Below are positions 19,170 to 28,104 of a DNA stretch of 64,000 bases, one piece after another (positions within the stretch are counted from its first letter, which is position 1; every line of letters starts with the position of its first letter). Origin of the DNA: Paenibacillus cellulositrophicus (lineage in GTDB: Bacteria; Bacillota; Bacilli; Paenibacillales; Paenibacillaceae); assembly GCF_009363095.1 (NCBI RefSeq), contig NZ_CP045295.1, positions 2,666,001 through 2,730,000 on the forward strand, in the 5' to 3' direction. Under the pieces are notes generated by a model. That model did not search any database and was not told where the DNA came from. It saw only the letters and a program-made list of their open reading frames with translations. The position numbers were made by a program, and so were the translations under genes.

Positions 19170-20237
19170 TTGAGAAAAAAACACGCAGAAGTTAGAATCA
19201 TAACTTCCTTTTTATTTCTATTATTGTGTACAATGATCTTCACTTCTTGCTCAAGCCCTCCAGATACAGGGCGTAGTACAGCTGCAAAGCCTGTTCAAGA
19301 AAATAACGCGGAGCAGATGGATTCTCCTTACTTATCAATTACCTATACACAATATGTAAACGGTAAGGATACAAATGATGGGATGGTCATGCGATCTATG
19401 ATTTACGACACTCATACGAAAGAAATCAAGAAATTAGGAGACATACCTTATACATCCCAATCTCCCCTATCCGTAGTTTCAAGAAGTGAAAACAAATTAT
19501 ACTACTCAGCAGATGTGGGTGGGAATGGTGACCAGTTATTCTCTTATGATTTAAACACTAAGAAAGAAAGCCAATTAACTAAAAATCTGTTTGCTATTAA
19601 TTATATTGTCCCCATTAATCCCAAGGGTTCACTTGTATTGGCGGCTGCAATAAAACCGGGAGGGAATTTAAAGACTATCTTTCTTGATAAAAATAAGGGC
19701 TCCATGGAAGTGTTGCATGATAAGGATACGGATACTAATACATGGTGTGTAGCCTATAACCACAAAAAAAAATCAATCTACACGGCAGAATACTCAAAGG
19801 AGGCCCAGTTCCAAGCACGCGAGCTTGCTTGGAAACAAAAAAAGGTATTGGTTCCCCCAGATTATACTATTAAAGAAATCAATACAAACACCCTACAAGA
19901 AAGAATAGTTATTCGATTAAAACATGAACAAGTGATTTCCCTTTCGAGCAGTGATGATCAATTGTTTATCGTTACGTCTCCCTATTATAATAATGGGCAC
20001 ATTGAGTACAGTCTGGTGGATATTCAATCCGGAAAACGAACTAAATTGAAGCTACCCATCCTTACAGGTAGTTCTGCTGCTATTACCCAAGACCAGCAAG
20101 GCTTATTTTATCTTGGTGGTCCAACAGATAAAGATCAAAGAGGTATTTACTTGTTCGACTTTAAAACCCAAAAATCCGTACCTGTATTCAATCAGGCCGA
20201 TGGATTTATTAATGAATTCTCCTTAATTGGTAACTAA
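19170..20237 (+). CDS. lipoprotein with TolB/WD-like beta-propeller
   Basis: 355 residues from TTG 19170 (GAGGAAG upstream). The N-terminus has a hydrophobic core and lipobox FTSC at about residues 26-29, so it should be a membrane-anchored lipoprotein. A linker rich in Ser, Pro, Ala and Gln follows. The body shows repeated blades such as YDTHTKEIKKLGDIPYT, YDLNTKKESQLTKNLF, VDIQSGKRTKLKLPIL and FDFKTQKSVPVFNQ, a pattern of bacterial beta-propellers that report cumulative values. No enzyme motif is seen. It resembles in style the lipoprotein at 22298, which also lies next to an envelope gene. Role unknown; perhaps a surface sensor or scaffold. Confidence 0.75.
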   Translation: MRKKHAEVRIITSFLFLLLCTMIFTSCSSPPDTGRSTAAKPVQENNAEQMDSPYLSITYTQYVNGKDTNDGMVMRSMIYDTHTKEIKKLGDIPYTSQSPLSVVSRSENKLYYSADVGGNGDQLFSYDLNTKKESQLTKNLFAINYIVPINPKGSLVLAAAIKPGGNLKTIFLDKNKGSMEVLHDKDTDTNTWCVAYNHKKKSIYTAEYSKEAQFQARELAWKQKKVLVPPDYTIKEINTNTLQERIVIRLKHEQVISLSSSDDQLFIVTSPYYNNGHIEYSLVDIQSGKRTKLKLPILTGSSAAITQDQQGLFYLGGPTDKDQRGIYLFDFKTQKSVPVFNQADGFINEFSLIGN

Positions 20238-20379
20238 AGGACACTTTAATGAGAAAAGACCTTACAAGCTTACGAGACCAGTCGTCGGAATTCAAACGGC
20301 GATTGGTTATTTTTATTTTGCTACTACACTTACACCTATGAGTCATAAAGGAAAAGGATGGCCTTCTTTTGAAAAATAA

Positions 20380-20404
20380 AAAACAGCCTCCTCAGGCTGT
20401 TTTA
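20380..20404. terminator. bidirectional terminator
   Basis: AAAACAGCC/GGCTGTTTT with a 6-base loop between convergent lipoprotein and sigma-operon transcripts; A and T tracts flank both sides. Confidence 0.85.
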
Positions 20405-20656
20405 ATTTTCACTTTCATAAATGTCATTTAATTGTTGGCAAAAACCTGTGAAGTCCAGTGTATTTACTAAGTCAAAAGACATAATTTTCTTGATGATGAT
20501 TTCAATTATGTTTTGTTCTAAGTCCTCCTGGCGATCATCTTTTATCTTTCGTCGAGCACTGCGAATGGCCGGCAGAAAAGATCTAATTATCTCATACAGG
20601 GCCTCTTTGTCGCCCTGTTGCGCGCATAACACTAAGTCAAATAGTTCACTTTTCAT
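20402..20656 (-). CDS. RsoA-like sigma co-subunit (HTH, sigma region 2-like)
   Basis: 84 residues from ATG 20656 (AGGGA eight bases upstream; an in-frame ATG at 20668 is less well placed). The sequence MKSELFDLVLCAQQGDKEAL...FLPAIRSARRKIKDDRQEDLEQNIIEIIIKKI has the shape of the small helical protein that works as the second half of a split sigma factor. In B. subtilis RsoA (YvrHa) supplies the region-2 function for SigO (YvrI). The gene overlaps the upstream YvrJ-like gene by 11 bases, so all three genes are one operon. The pairing is inferred from order and sequence character. Confidence 0.7.
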   Translation of the reverse strand: MKSELFDLVLCAQQGDKEALYEIIRSFLPAIRSARRKIKDDRQEDLEQNIIEIIIKKIMSFDLVNTLDFTGFCQQLNDIYESEN

Positions 20657-20837
20657 GGCTTCCCTCATTTGATCTATTATTAATAACTTCTGTAAGCTTT
20701 GTGATTGTTTCCGTTAAAATTTCTAGTTTTCTTTCAAAGCGAGTTAGTAAGTATCCGGTAAGAACTATAGGAAACCCTACCTGACTGATTGCTGTAAGCA
20801 AATATGTAAGAGGTGAAGAATTATCCACTCGATTCAC
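20646..20837 (-). CDS. YvrJ-family small membrane protein
   Basis: 63 residues from GTG 20837, which overlaps the TGA stop of the sigma gene (GTGA), a coupled start. One membrane helix is visible (LLTAISQVGFPIVLTGYLL), followed by the charged helix TRFERKLEILTETITKLTEV typical of YvrJ proteins. YvrJ genes are commonly found beside SigO/RsoA-type sigma genes. The function is not known. It may be a membrane tether or a small regulator of the sigma pair. Confidence 0.75.
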   Translation of the reverse strand: MNRVDNSSPLTYLLTAISQVGFPIVLTGYLLTRFERKLEILTETITKLTEVINNRSNEGSHEK

Positions 20838-21433
20838 CGCCCTTCCCGTAAAGCAACTCGTAGTCTTTTTAATGCGAGGTTCCTGGTCTTGCAAACTGCT
20901 TGTGGTGAAACCCCCATCACCTTAGCTATTTCATGGTCTTTATAGCAAAGAGAATATCCCAGAGTTGTTATTATCTTCTGTTTATGAGATAAATCCGAAA
21001 ATGCATTTACTAAATCTTCGTTGGTGAAAGTTGATTGGAAGTAACCAGGGTCCGAGGTGATTGGTTCTGGATGAGTAGAAGTATGGTTAAATAAAAGAAG
21101 CTCCCCTAATGTACTGTTCCCTTCGTCAGATGTAGGCCGATCAAAGATGAGTTGATAACGATAGTCATATTTCCTATAAATTCTCATTTGATCAATAGTA
21201 TAAAAATTTATTGTCTGCACTAAAAATTTTACAAACCGAATCCTAAAAAAATACTTTCGGAACTTCTCCTCAAGTTCATTGAGACTATCCATATTTCCAT
21301 CCACTGCTTCGAGTAACAATAGCACGTTTTCCTCTTCCTGAAAAAATCCCTTTACAACTCGATTTGAAAAGATATTTTGCTTGGAATGACAATAATCCAA
21401 AAACCGCTTCTGCTGATCAACAGATAACCTCAT
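20834..21433 (-). CDS. SigO (YvrI)-like partial sigma factor
   Basis: 199 residues from ATG 21433, ribosome-binding site AGAGGGGG. The C-terminal 60 residues form a sigma region 4-type helix-turn-helix: LSHKQKIITTLGYSLCYKDHEIAKVMGVSPQAVCKTRNLALKRLRVAL. The N-terminal part is longer and less conserved and has the hydrophobic-aromatic stretch FRIRFVKFLVQTINFYTIDQM. It lacks an obvious complete region 2, as expected for a SigO-type half sigma that needs RsoA. It should recognise the -35 box of its promoters. The operon has a variant of the shared promoter pattern immediately upstream, suggesting autoregulation. Confidence 0.78.
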   Translation of the reverse strand: MRLSVDQQKRFLDYCHSKQNIFSNRVVKGFFQEEENVLLLLEAVDGNMDSLNELEEKFRKYFFRIRFVKFLVQTINFYTIDQMRIYRKYDYRYQLIFDRPTSDEGNSTLGELLLFNHTSTHPEPITSDPGYFQSTFTNEDLVNAFSDLSHKQKIITTLGYSLCYKDHEIAKVMGVSPQAVCKTRNLALKRLRVALREGR

Positions 21434-21466
21434 CGAAATCCCCCTCTTCTATTTACCAAAACTCTT

Positions 21467-21503
21467 ATAAATAAAGTGTTATGTGTATTAAAAAAAACAA
21501 CCA
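21467..21503 (-). promoter_or_regulatory. candidate autoregulatory promoter of the SigO-like operon
   Basis: On the minus strand TGGTTG (21503-21498), 19 bases, then CACTTTATTTAT (21478-21467), 34 bases before the sigma start codon. It matches 5 of 6 and 10 of 12 bases of the two plus-strand sites with identical spacing. Confidence 0.65.
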
Positions 21504-21622
21504 AAACGAACAAATGTTCCGGTTTTTTTCAAAAAAAATAATTTCTCCACAAAAAGGGATTATTTCACATACATAAAATGTTTCGATTTCAACTGTGTAT
21601 AGCTATCAAAAGTTTTTTCGAA

Positions 21623-21659
21623 AGGTTGATATTTTTTGTTGATCTTTCACTTTACTAAT
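21623..21659 (+). promoter_or_regulatory. candidate sigma-O-like promoter for the L,D-transpeptidase gene
   Basis: AGGTTG at 21623-21628, 19 bases, then CACTTTACTAAT at 21648-21659, identical in both boxes and spacing to the site at 15475-15511 although the spacers differ. The start codon lies 95 bases downstream. Confidence 0.7.
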
Positions 21660-21754
21660 ATGATTCAGAAAAAACGGCAGCGGTTGAGATGAGGGCTCAC
21701 CCGTTACCCTTCCCTCTGATCTGATTCATAATAAATTGTTTGGAGGCGTTAAAC

Positions 21755-22240
21755 ATGAGTTACAATTACCATATCGTTGCGAACTTTCCATCTAATCGGA
21801 ATTACAAGGGTACTCTGAAAATGTATAATGCATCAGGTTCTTTGGTTTTTGGGCCTGTTGATGCTCTCGGTCGGGGTTCGAATAGAGACGAGAATAACGG
21901 CGACCACACACAGTGGAAACTTAAATATGCCGATATTCCAACCGGTGAATATGAGACCACAGTGGTAGGGCCAAACACACCTGAATCGACTTACGGACCA
22001 TATAAACGAGTGTGGTTAAATCATGCACTTAATGGCAACGCTAAAATTGCCGAGGCTAATGGTCGGAACGAAATTATGATCCACGGTGGCGATCCAGACG
22101 ATAATCCGAGTAATACTTGGTATCCTCTCCATCCAACATTGGGATGCATCCGTCTTTCCAATAGCAATCAATATACATTGATTAATGCTATTGCTGCCGC
22201 AGGTAGCGGTACAGGTTTGATTACAATAAATAATATTTAA
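21755..22240 (+). CDS. L,D-transpeptidase (YkuD domain), no signal peptide
   Basis: 161 residues from ATG 21755; the upstream TTG at 21740 is rejected because it lies in the ribosome-binding site GGAGG. The motif IMIHGGDPDDNP (His110) followed by LHPTLGCIRLSN (His126, Cys131, Arg133) is the YkuD active site, which makes or breaks bonds at meso-diaminopimelate in peptidoglycan. The N-terminal part is a short beta domain (LKMYNASGSLVFGPVDALGR). There is no signal peptide, LysM or membrane segment, unlike housekeeping L,D-transpeptidases of Bacillales. It is divergent from the sigma operon, shares its promoter pattern, and is convergent with a lipoprotein gene. Confidence 0.85.
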   Translation: MSYNYHIVANFPSNRNYKGTLKMYNASGSLVFGPVDALGRGSNRDENNGDHTQWKLKYADIPTGEYETTVVGPNTPESTYGPYKRVWLNHALNGNAKIAEANGRNEIMIHGGDPDDNPSNTWYPLHPTLGCIRLSNSNQYTLINAIAAAGSGTGLITINNI

Positions 22241-22292
22241 TTAAAAGAGAGGCATTAAAACCCCCATCAGGGTCTTAATGCCTCTCTTTTAA
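22241..22292. terminator. bidirectional terminator
   Basis: A long inverted repeat (TTAAAAGAGAGGCATTAA and its complement, with CCC/GGG inside) between the convergent L,D-transpeptidase and lipoprotein genes. Confidence 0.9.
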
Positions 22293-22297
22293 GATAA

Positions 22298-23197
22298 TTA
22301 TTTTTCAATAATGGTTGGGCCGTAATCCTTTAGGCTTGAAAGTTCATTTCGGGAAATGGGCACGATTTCTTTAACTGTTTGATTTTGAATATCTAATCTG
22401 TATAGTTTATAAACATCAGATGGCTGTTCGCTAATAATATCAAGAGAGTCGCCATTCTTATTCCACAGAAGGAAAGCGGTTGAAATATATTTTGTATCTG
22501 TTATCGTAAAGGAAAATTGCTTATTGGCAGTGCTGTATAGAGCGATGTTACTACTTGGATTTTCATACGCTAAAGCAATTGTTTCACTATTTGGTGACCA
22601 ACTGTATGGATGAATATACTGTATACGTTTTTTTCCGGATAATTCTAACTCACTATTTAAATTGACACTCTCTCCATTATTTAAATTTATCAACACAACA
22701 GTAGATCCGGAGTCAAAGCTGACAGCTAAATAATTTTGATTTGGGGACAGTGATATTGAATCTATTTGTGAAGGATTTTGACTAAGTTTTAAATCATAGG
22801 ACTTATCAGCCTTTTTTATCTTTATCGAGCTTAAATTATGAGCTTCAGGCCCCGCCTGCTTGGCCTTTGTCTTTTTAGCCGTTAAACTCACATCTTGGTT
22901 TTTCCATTCAAATTGATCTTTATTATTATCAACGGATGATGAAGAATTGAACTGGTTTTTAAAATAGTTTGACAATTTAAATTGATCCTTCGTATTGGAT
23001 TTATCTCCTTTTTCACCTTCGATTGGATTCTGCTGCGTACCGGAGTCGTCTGGTTTAGTGTCATCCTGATCCTTATTTTGACCAACATTCGTGTTGATTT
23101 CCGTGTTTTTTGAACTTTCAACGGGTTCCGTATTATTTTTGGAGCATCCGGAAAGAACCATGGTTAATAAAATAATTATTATTGAGAACTGCTTCAT
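22298..23197 (-). CDS. lipoprotein with beta-propeller-like body
   Basis: 299 residues from ATG 23197 (AAGGAG eight bases upstream; a GTG three codons earlier overlaps that site). The lipobox is LSGC after a hydrophobic core (FSIIIILLTMVL). A long Asn/Lys/Asp-rich linker covers about residues 21-75. The rest has blade-like segments (SLSPNQNYLAVSFDSGS, YSWSPNSETIALAYENP) of the TolB/WD-like type. It is convergent with the L,D-transpeptidase and shares its terminator. By analogy with effector-immunity pairs it could protect the wall, but that is speculation; a plain surface lipoprotein is equally possible. Confidence 0.72.
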   Translation of the reverse strand: MKQFSIIIILLTMVLSGCSKNNTEPVESSKNTEINTNVGQNKDQDDTKPDDSGTQQNPIEGEKGDKSNTKDQFKLSNYFKNQFNSSSSVDNNKDQFEWKNQDVSLTAKKTKAKQAGPEAHNLSSIKIKKADKSYDLKLSQNPSQIDSISLSPNQNYLAVSFDSGSTVVLINLNNGESVNLNSELELSGKKRIQYIHPYSWSPNSETIALAYENPSSNIALYSTANKQFSFTITDTKYISTAFLLWNKNGDSLDIISEQPSDVYKLYRLDIQNQTVKEIVPISRNELSSLKDYGPTIIEK

Positions 23198-23947
23198 GTA
23201 TTTCACTCCTTATCAATTAATTTCAGAAGAGCAAGATTAGTTACGAAAACTCCAGTCTAAAATCCTTTGCATGGATATAGCCAAGGTTGATTTCCTTAAC
23301 GCGTCAGGACCGCCTTGATTCCTCACCCAGGTTGTTTATTTCTAAACTAAACAACGCCAAAAGCATCCAATAAGTTACACTATTTTCTGAAATTGTTTTA
23401 CATTGGATTTATTTCTGGTTCATTGCCCTTACATAGCCCCTTCTTATAAAACATTCTTAGGACGAAATAATTACTTAGATGTAACTACGTTAAGAGGCAG
23501 ATCCAAGATCAATGTAGAGTTCGCACATCATGTCCACCAGCTGTAAGATCTGGCCAGTTTCCTGGGCCAAATCCCATTCGGTAAAGAAGTATCCTGTCAA
23601 AAAAGAGGAGGTCAAACTCAAGCAAGATCCATTTTTATCGGGCTGCCGCACTGTGATCATTGGAGGAAAAGTGTGGACATAATTAAATATATCCAGCCCT
23701 CCCAAAGTAAAACGAATGCGATCATCACAAAAATAGGGATAAGCCATCCTCCCAGTTTTTCACCATTACTCAATATGTAAAACTGTTAAAAAAGAGAAGG
23801 CATTCTGCTTACCTCTATCTGGATATCGTGCTATATCAATTTGTCCTAATAATTACCTCTCACACACTGGTAGAATATTCATACACCAGTATAATGGAGC
23901 TAGAAGGTAGAATGGTAATTTCCCTCTCAAGTTAAGGAAGTGAACTT
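23198..23947. other. spacer with one doubtful small frame
   Basis: An 85-codon frame at 23490-23747 (minus) begins MAYPYFCDDRIRF, but its GGGAGG sequence abuts the ATG with no spacer and no family was recognised; it may be a remnant. The rest is AT-rich with no clear terminator or RNA. Confidence 0.35.
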
Positions 23948-24915
23948 ATGAGTAATACTATATTCCATTATCCGCCTGAGCTACTCAATTTGCTTGTAGA
24001 TACAATTCCACTTTTGAATCGATCAAAGAAAGGCGTTATTTTGTTTTTTAAAGGTGCTGGGGTAAAAGACGATTTAATGATTGATTTGGCAAAAAAAGTT
24101 AAGTTCAGCCCATTGGAAATTAACAAATACGAAATAGCTCAAACAATATTGACTAGACTGAATGAACAAGGTGAAAAGTTATTAAGAGAACGACGCGAAG
24201 TTTTAAAAAGGGTCGTTGAGTTCGAGAGCTTTGAAGCTTGTTGGGATTCCGATCGCTTAAAAGCCAAAGCACTTGTTTATGAAATAAGGCAAGTTGTTAA
24301 TGTGAAGGATACTTTCACACGAATGAAAAATGAAAAGGAAAAGGTTGAACAGAAAAGCCGAGAAGAGTATTTAAAAAAGGTTGAAGCTGCAAATAAACTT
24401 GCACAGGCAAAGACAGAATTTTATGAAGAAATAAGCAAAATGTACTTCATGAAAGATCGTCAAAAGAGAGGCAAATTATTTGAAGATGTACTAAATAGAC
24501 TATTTAAGGCATTTGGCATATTAGTTAAAGATGCCTTTACACTTTCTGGTGATGACAATGAGGGAATAATTGAACAGATTGACGGAGTAATTGAACTTGA
24601 TGCTCAATTGTACCTTGTTGAAATGAAATGGTGGGGGGAAGCGGTTGGAAGAGATGAAATTGCTAATCATTTATCCAGAATTTTCATACGCGGCGAAGCA
24701 AGGGGATTTTCATTTCCGTCAATGGCTACACTTCCCCTGCAATCAAATTGTCTCAGGACGCTTTGAATAAAGCTTTTATCATCCTTTGCGATCTTAACGA
24801 AATTTTAAATATGCTTTCATCCGGTGGGGACTTAAAACATCTATCTAAGCAGAAAATTAAGAAAGCCATTATTGAAAAAAATCCTTTCTCGCCTTATAAC
24901 CCCGATAGTGAATAA
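23948..24915 (+). pseudogene. Mrr-like restriction endonuclease with coiled-coil, frameshifted near C-terminus
   Basis: From ATG 23948 (AAGGAAG upstream) one frame runs 272 residues. A coiled-coil (about 115-170, EKEKVEQKSREEYLKKVEAA) precedes a PD-(D/E)XK-type core: RGKLFEDVLNRLF, then EQIDGVIELDAQLYLVEMKWW, giving the D...E-x-K triad of Mrr-like nucleases. In the T-run at about 24707-24710 one base is missing; adding it restores FISVNGYTSPAIKLSQDAL and a C-terminus ending at 24915 (total about 322 residues). Such enzymes cut modified or foreign DNA. The break removes only about 55 residues after the catalytic core, so partial activity is conceivable if the shift is real. Confidence 0.75.
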
Positions 24916-24918
24916 CGT

Positions 24919-24946
24919 AAGTCCCGCTTGCTAAAGCGGGACTTTT
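24919..24946. terminator. bidirectional terminator
   Basis: AAGTCCCGCTT/AAGCGGGACTT with a 4-base loop and T-tract, between the convergent Mrr-like and DUF4365 genes. Confidence 0.9.
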
Positions 24947-24964
24947 AAGTAGCCTGTCAGTAAT

Positions 24965-26293
24965 TTACTCGGCATCGTCTTTTGTCAAGGCATTAGTCTC
25001 GATCCTTCCAAAAACTTCCGAATATTCTCCCTCGTAAAATTGTTCGAATATAATAACGAATATTCCTTCAGGATCTCGCTTGAGATATGTCTCATTGGCT
25101 TCTTCCCTAATAATAACAAACGGTTTTGAACTAGCTAATATTTTTTTCCCAAGGTTGATTCCCCAATGGATTTCCGCATCTATTACTGGCACGTTTATCC
25201 TTAGGGCGTCATTCACATCGATCTCGTGAGATGGGTAGGGGAGCCTTAATCCATCCATAGCCGCTAACACATAGCCTGATTGTGTAATCGTAACAAGCTG
25301 TTCGACATATTTTAACTCACTTGCAGTCAACTCTGTCACCGACAAAGGTAGTTTTTCATTGATTCGCCGTTCGAGGTCTACAACCGTTTTTGTAAACTTA
25401 ATGCTTTGCTCTATATTTTCAAGTTTCTCATCAAGTTGAACTGCACCTGAAGCCCAAAAATCAGAATGATTATCGGCTAGATAGAACACGCCCCCTTTTT
25501 TTAATTGGGCCAAACATTTGAAGTATATCATGTTTTGAAATGCATTTTCTCTGCTCATCGGCGACATTTTGATCTGAACAGTTGGAGTTAAGTCAGGTGA
25601 AAGAAGAACATCCACTTGGACTGAAACCGTCTCTTCAAATTCGTGTATGTTTGCCATGACGAATATGAAGGATCCGTCTTCTTTTTTTGTTCTCGTGATC
25701 ACGCTCATCTTAATGTTGGACAAGATAGGAGAATAGGAGGCATCCAATAAATTCATGCGTAAGAATGTATTGCCTCGCTGCGCGTCGAGCAATTGCTGGA
25801 GCATATTTTTGTGTTTACGATTTTCCTTCGCGATTACTTCCCAATGTTTTAGATAGTCTTTGTTGGTTCGGTCGAAGCAGCGTTCATCACTTAAATGAAT
25901 GCGCACGCTCGTTTTATTTGATGCGTAACTGGATTCCCTAATCCATTCCTTCGTAACGTGGAACCAGTAGATATTTTCATTTACTGTGTCCACCAAAAGG
26001 GCAAGGGTAGGTTCCGATGCTACCTGATCACAATAGGCCAAATACTCGACATCAAGGTCAAATACCTTATTATGATCATCAGGCAATTTTTTTATCTGAA
26101 TATCAAATTTCCCTATTAGTTCACCATTCACACTTAGTAAATCAATTGTTCCATCCGTATTGGGCCACTTATCAACGGTTGCAATTTGTGCAATTGCTCT
26201 TCTGTGTTTACCAAGTAGATAAAGCGCAAATCCTACTGACTCAATATCTCTAAAATTATTTAGTGGATGGGCAGCCGGTAAGTGATGGTACAA
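24965..26293 (-). CDS. DUF4365 (PD-(D/E)XK-like) protein
   Basis: 442 residues from TTG 26293 (GGAGGGG seven bases upstream). The N-terminal 150 residues show the DUF4365 layout: ESVGFALYLLGKHRRAIAQI, then DGTIDLLSVNGELIGKFDIQIKK, where D-x-D and Q-x-K fit the nuclease-like core of the PD-(D/E)XK superfamily. The following part (LALLVDTVNENIYWFHVTKEW) is the usual continuation of this domain. The C-terminal 280 residues are not recognised. DUF4365 proteins are frequent in defence islands, and this one sits between Mrr-like and HNH nuclease genes. A DNA-damaging or restriction function is likely but unproven. Confidence 0.75.
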   Translation of the reverse strand: MYHHLPAAHPLNNFRDIESVGFALYLLGKHRRAIAQIATVDKWPNTDGTIDLLSVNGELIGKFDIQIKKLPDDHNKVFDLDVEYLAYCDQVASEPTLALLVDTVNENIYWFHVTKEWIRESSYASNKTSVRIHLSDERCFDRTNKDYLKHWEVIAKENRKHKNMLQQLLDAQRGNTFLRMNLLDASYSPILSNIKMSVITRTKKEDGSFIFVMANIHEFEETVSVQVDVLLSPDLTPTVQIKMSPMSRENAFQNMIYFKCLAQLKKGGVFYLADNHSDFWASGAVQLDEKLENIEQSIKFTKTVVDLERRINEKLPLSVTELTASELKYVEQLVTITQSGYVLAAMDGLRLPYPSHEIDVNDALRINVPVIDAEIHWGINLGKKILASSKPFVIIREEANETYLKRDPEGIFVIIFEQFYEGEYSEVFGRIETNALTKDDAE

Positions 26294-26332
26294 AGAATTC
26301 CCCTCCTATGTCTTGATCCATTATTAATAGCA

Positions 26333-27102
26333 TTATGAATGCTTGGTTCTATTTCTTTCCACCAACTCGGTTAGCTTCTCGATCGTAAGGGGATCACTCC
26401 TCTTATGATGAACCATTCGGTGACAATTGGCGCATAAAACTGCAATATCCTCTTTCGGATCAACGTAGTGCTCTTCCATTACACTAAACAATGGTCTGAG
26501 GTGGTGTATTTCGATAAACCCCTTACCATGAGCCCCATAATACTTTTCGAAATTAAACTTGCATCCCATGCATGTGTACCATGGAGAAGAATCGCTGCTT
26601 TTTTTATTTTTGGATCACGTTCGTACTTATTAACAACAATTGACTTACCTAAACCTTCTTTATACAAAACTTCCTCATCACTAACCATAACTTCGTAAGC
26701 CGGGTCATTATCGATGAAACGCTTAACAATCTCACTGTTTGGCTTATAAAGCCATCCCAAACCAGTCTCCGAGGTTTTCCTTGAAATTTTGTACCCAAAT
26801 GATTCAGCGAAAATCAATAATTTATTGAGAAGCTCAATGTATTCATTATTAAAAACAGGATCGAAATATGCTCTTAGAATTCTTTGGGTTTGTCCTCCGT
26901 CACCCCATCCACTATAGTTCTCGTGAGTAGTATCCTGATAGCCAATGAACTTACTAGGGGCGAAAATCTCTAATCGAGGATGATAATACCAGTGAGAAAA
27001 CATAGCAAATCGTTTTGTCGCCATACTATGGGTCTGTAGTCCTCTATAGAACTCAATCATATTATGCTCTATGTACTCCCATTTCCACTCTTGAATAGAC
27101 AC
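26333..27102 (-). pseudogene. HNH endonuclease, frameshifted before the HNH motif
   Basis: From GTG 27102 (GGAGG upstream) a frame runs about 170 residues (MSIQEWKWEYIEHNMIEF) and then loses the pattern at 26590; the second frame carries CMGCKFNFEKYYGAHGKG, then IEIHHLRPL, DIAVLCANCHRMVHHK, the complete zinc-type HNH nuclease motif, to a stop at 26333. One missing base around 26585-26592 explains the break. The N-terminal part (KFIGYQDTTHENYSGWGDGG) is not recognised. The family includes restriction and modification-dependent nucleases. As given, the catalytic domain would not be translated. Confidence 0.78.
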
Positions 27103-28064
27103 ACTACACCTCCTCAGCTTGCTGTTTTTTCCATCTTTGAACTTCGAGGCTTCCTCATATTTGCTCGTCAGATCATCACATCAAGTACCTTTCGACAGAG
27201 GCTATAACATTTATCCGCTCAACTTCTTGCTCTCCCTTTCTTCACCAGTAAACCTAGATCATAGCTTGGGTTTTCTATAGCAATTCCCCAATCTTCAAAA
27301 TTAGGGGTCTATTTGTGTGCAACAGCTGTTGCTCGAGCGAGCTCTTATTCAACTCTAGGAGTATAAAATTGTGTCCAGCGCCTGTTTTAAGAAATTTTTA
27401 GATATTGTAGACACTTTATCCCCTTTCATTTTTCCGCATTATTATATGGTTCCTATATAAGGAAAATACATAGAGGATTAATTTTAGGTTGATTTTCAAA
27501 ATATTGGATGGTATAATAATGTTGTCCGAAAGCATCGGCAGAAAAGACCTTAAAGAGGAAGCACCTTCTTTGAGGTCTTTTCTATTTGCACAGTGGACTA
27601 CACATTCCAGCATTGTAGCAGAGCTTTTCTTGGTTGGTTATCAAGAAGAGATTATTCTATCGTAAGCAAACAATTGAAGTATTTAAGTTATTCAAATATA
27701 GCTCAAGGCCTGCAGGAGGTCAAAACTAAAAAAAAGTGACTTTATATTGCAATCCCATACTAGAGGGAGACTATCACCATCTATTAAATAAGTTGCAATT
27801 ACACGTCTTATCTTAAGATTATTTAATGATATGATCGTTAACGTATAAAGTAATGGGAAGAGAAGCTTATGAACGGAAGCAGAAAAATTTGCTAAGCGCA
27901 TAATCTCAGTCTCTACACAATTGATATTAGAATGTTTCGAACTTTCAATGAACTATCCAATATCAGCTCAGAAATAATGAATGATACCATTCTAGTATCT
28001 ACAAATAAGCTGGAAATGTAAATGACACCTGGAACAACCTTCTATATAATATTAATACCAAAAT
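27103..28064. other. 1-kb AT-rich spacer with one hairpin
   Basis: No supported gene; small frames at 27416-27613 and 27692-27901 lack ribosome-binding sites. An imperfect inverted repeat at 27541-27581 (AAAAGACCT...AGGTCTTTT) looks like a terminator of something now lost. Confidence 0.4.
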
Positions 28065-28098
28065 AAACACCGCCTTCATAGAACCGAGGACGGTGTTT
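28065..28098. terminator. terminator-like hairpin after the ADP-ribosylation operon
   Basis: AAACACCG...CGGTGTTT with an 18-base interior that pairs partly (CCTTC/GAGGA). It lies just after the glycohydrolase stop. Confidence 0.6.
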
Positions 28099-28104
28099 CC
28101 GCCA

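Noticed and set aside
21755..23197. Calling the transpeptidase and lipoprotein a toxin-immunity pair
   Set aside because: Convergent position and envelope character are suggestive only; no known immunity family was recognised.
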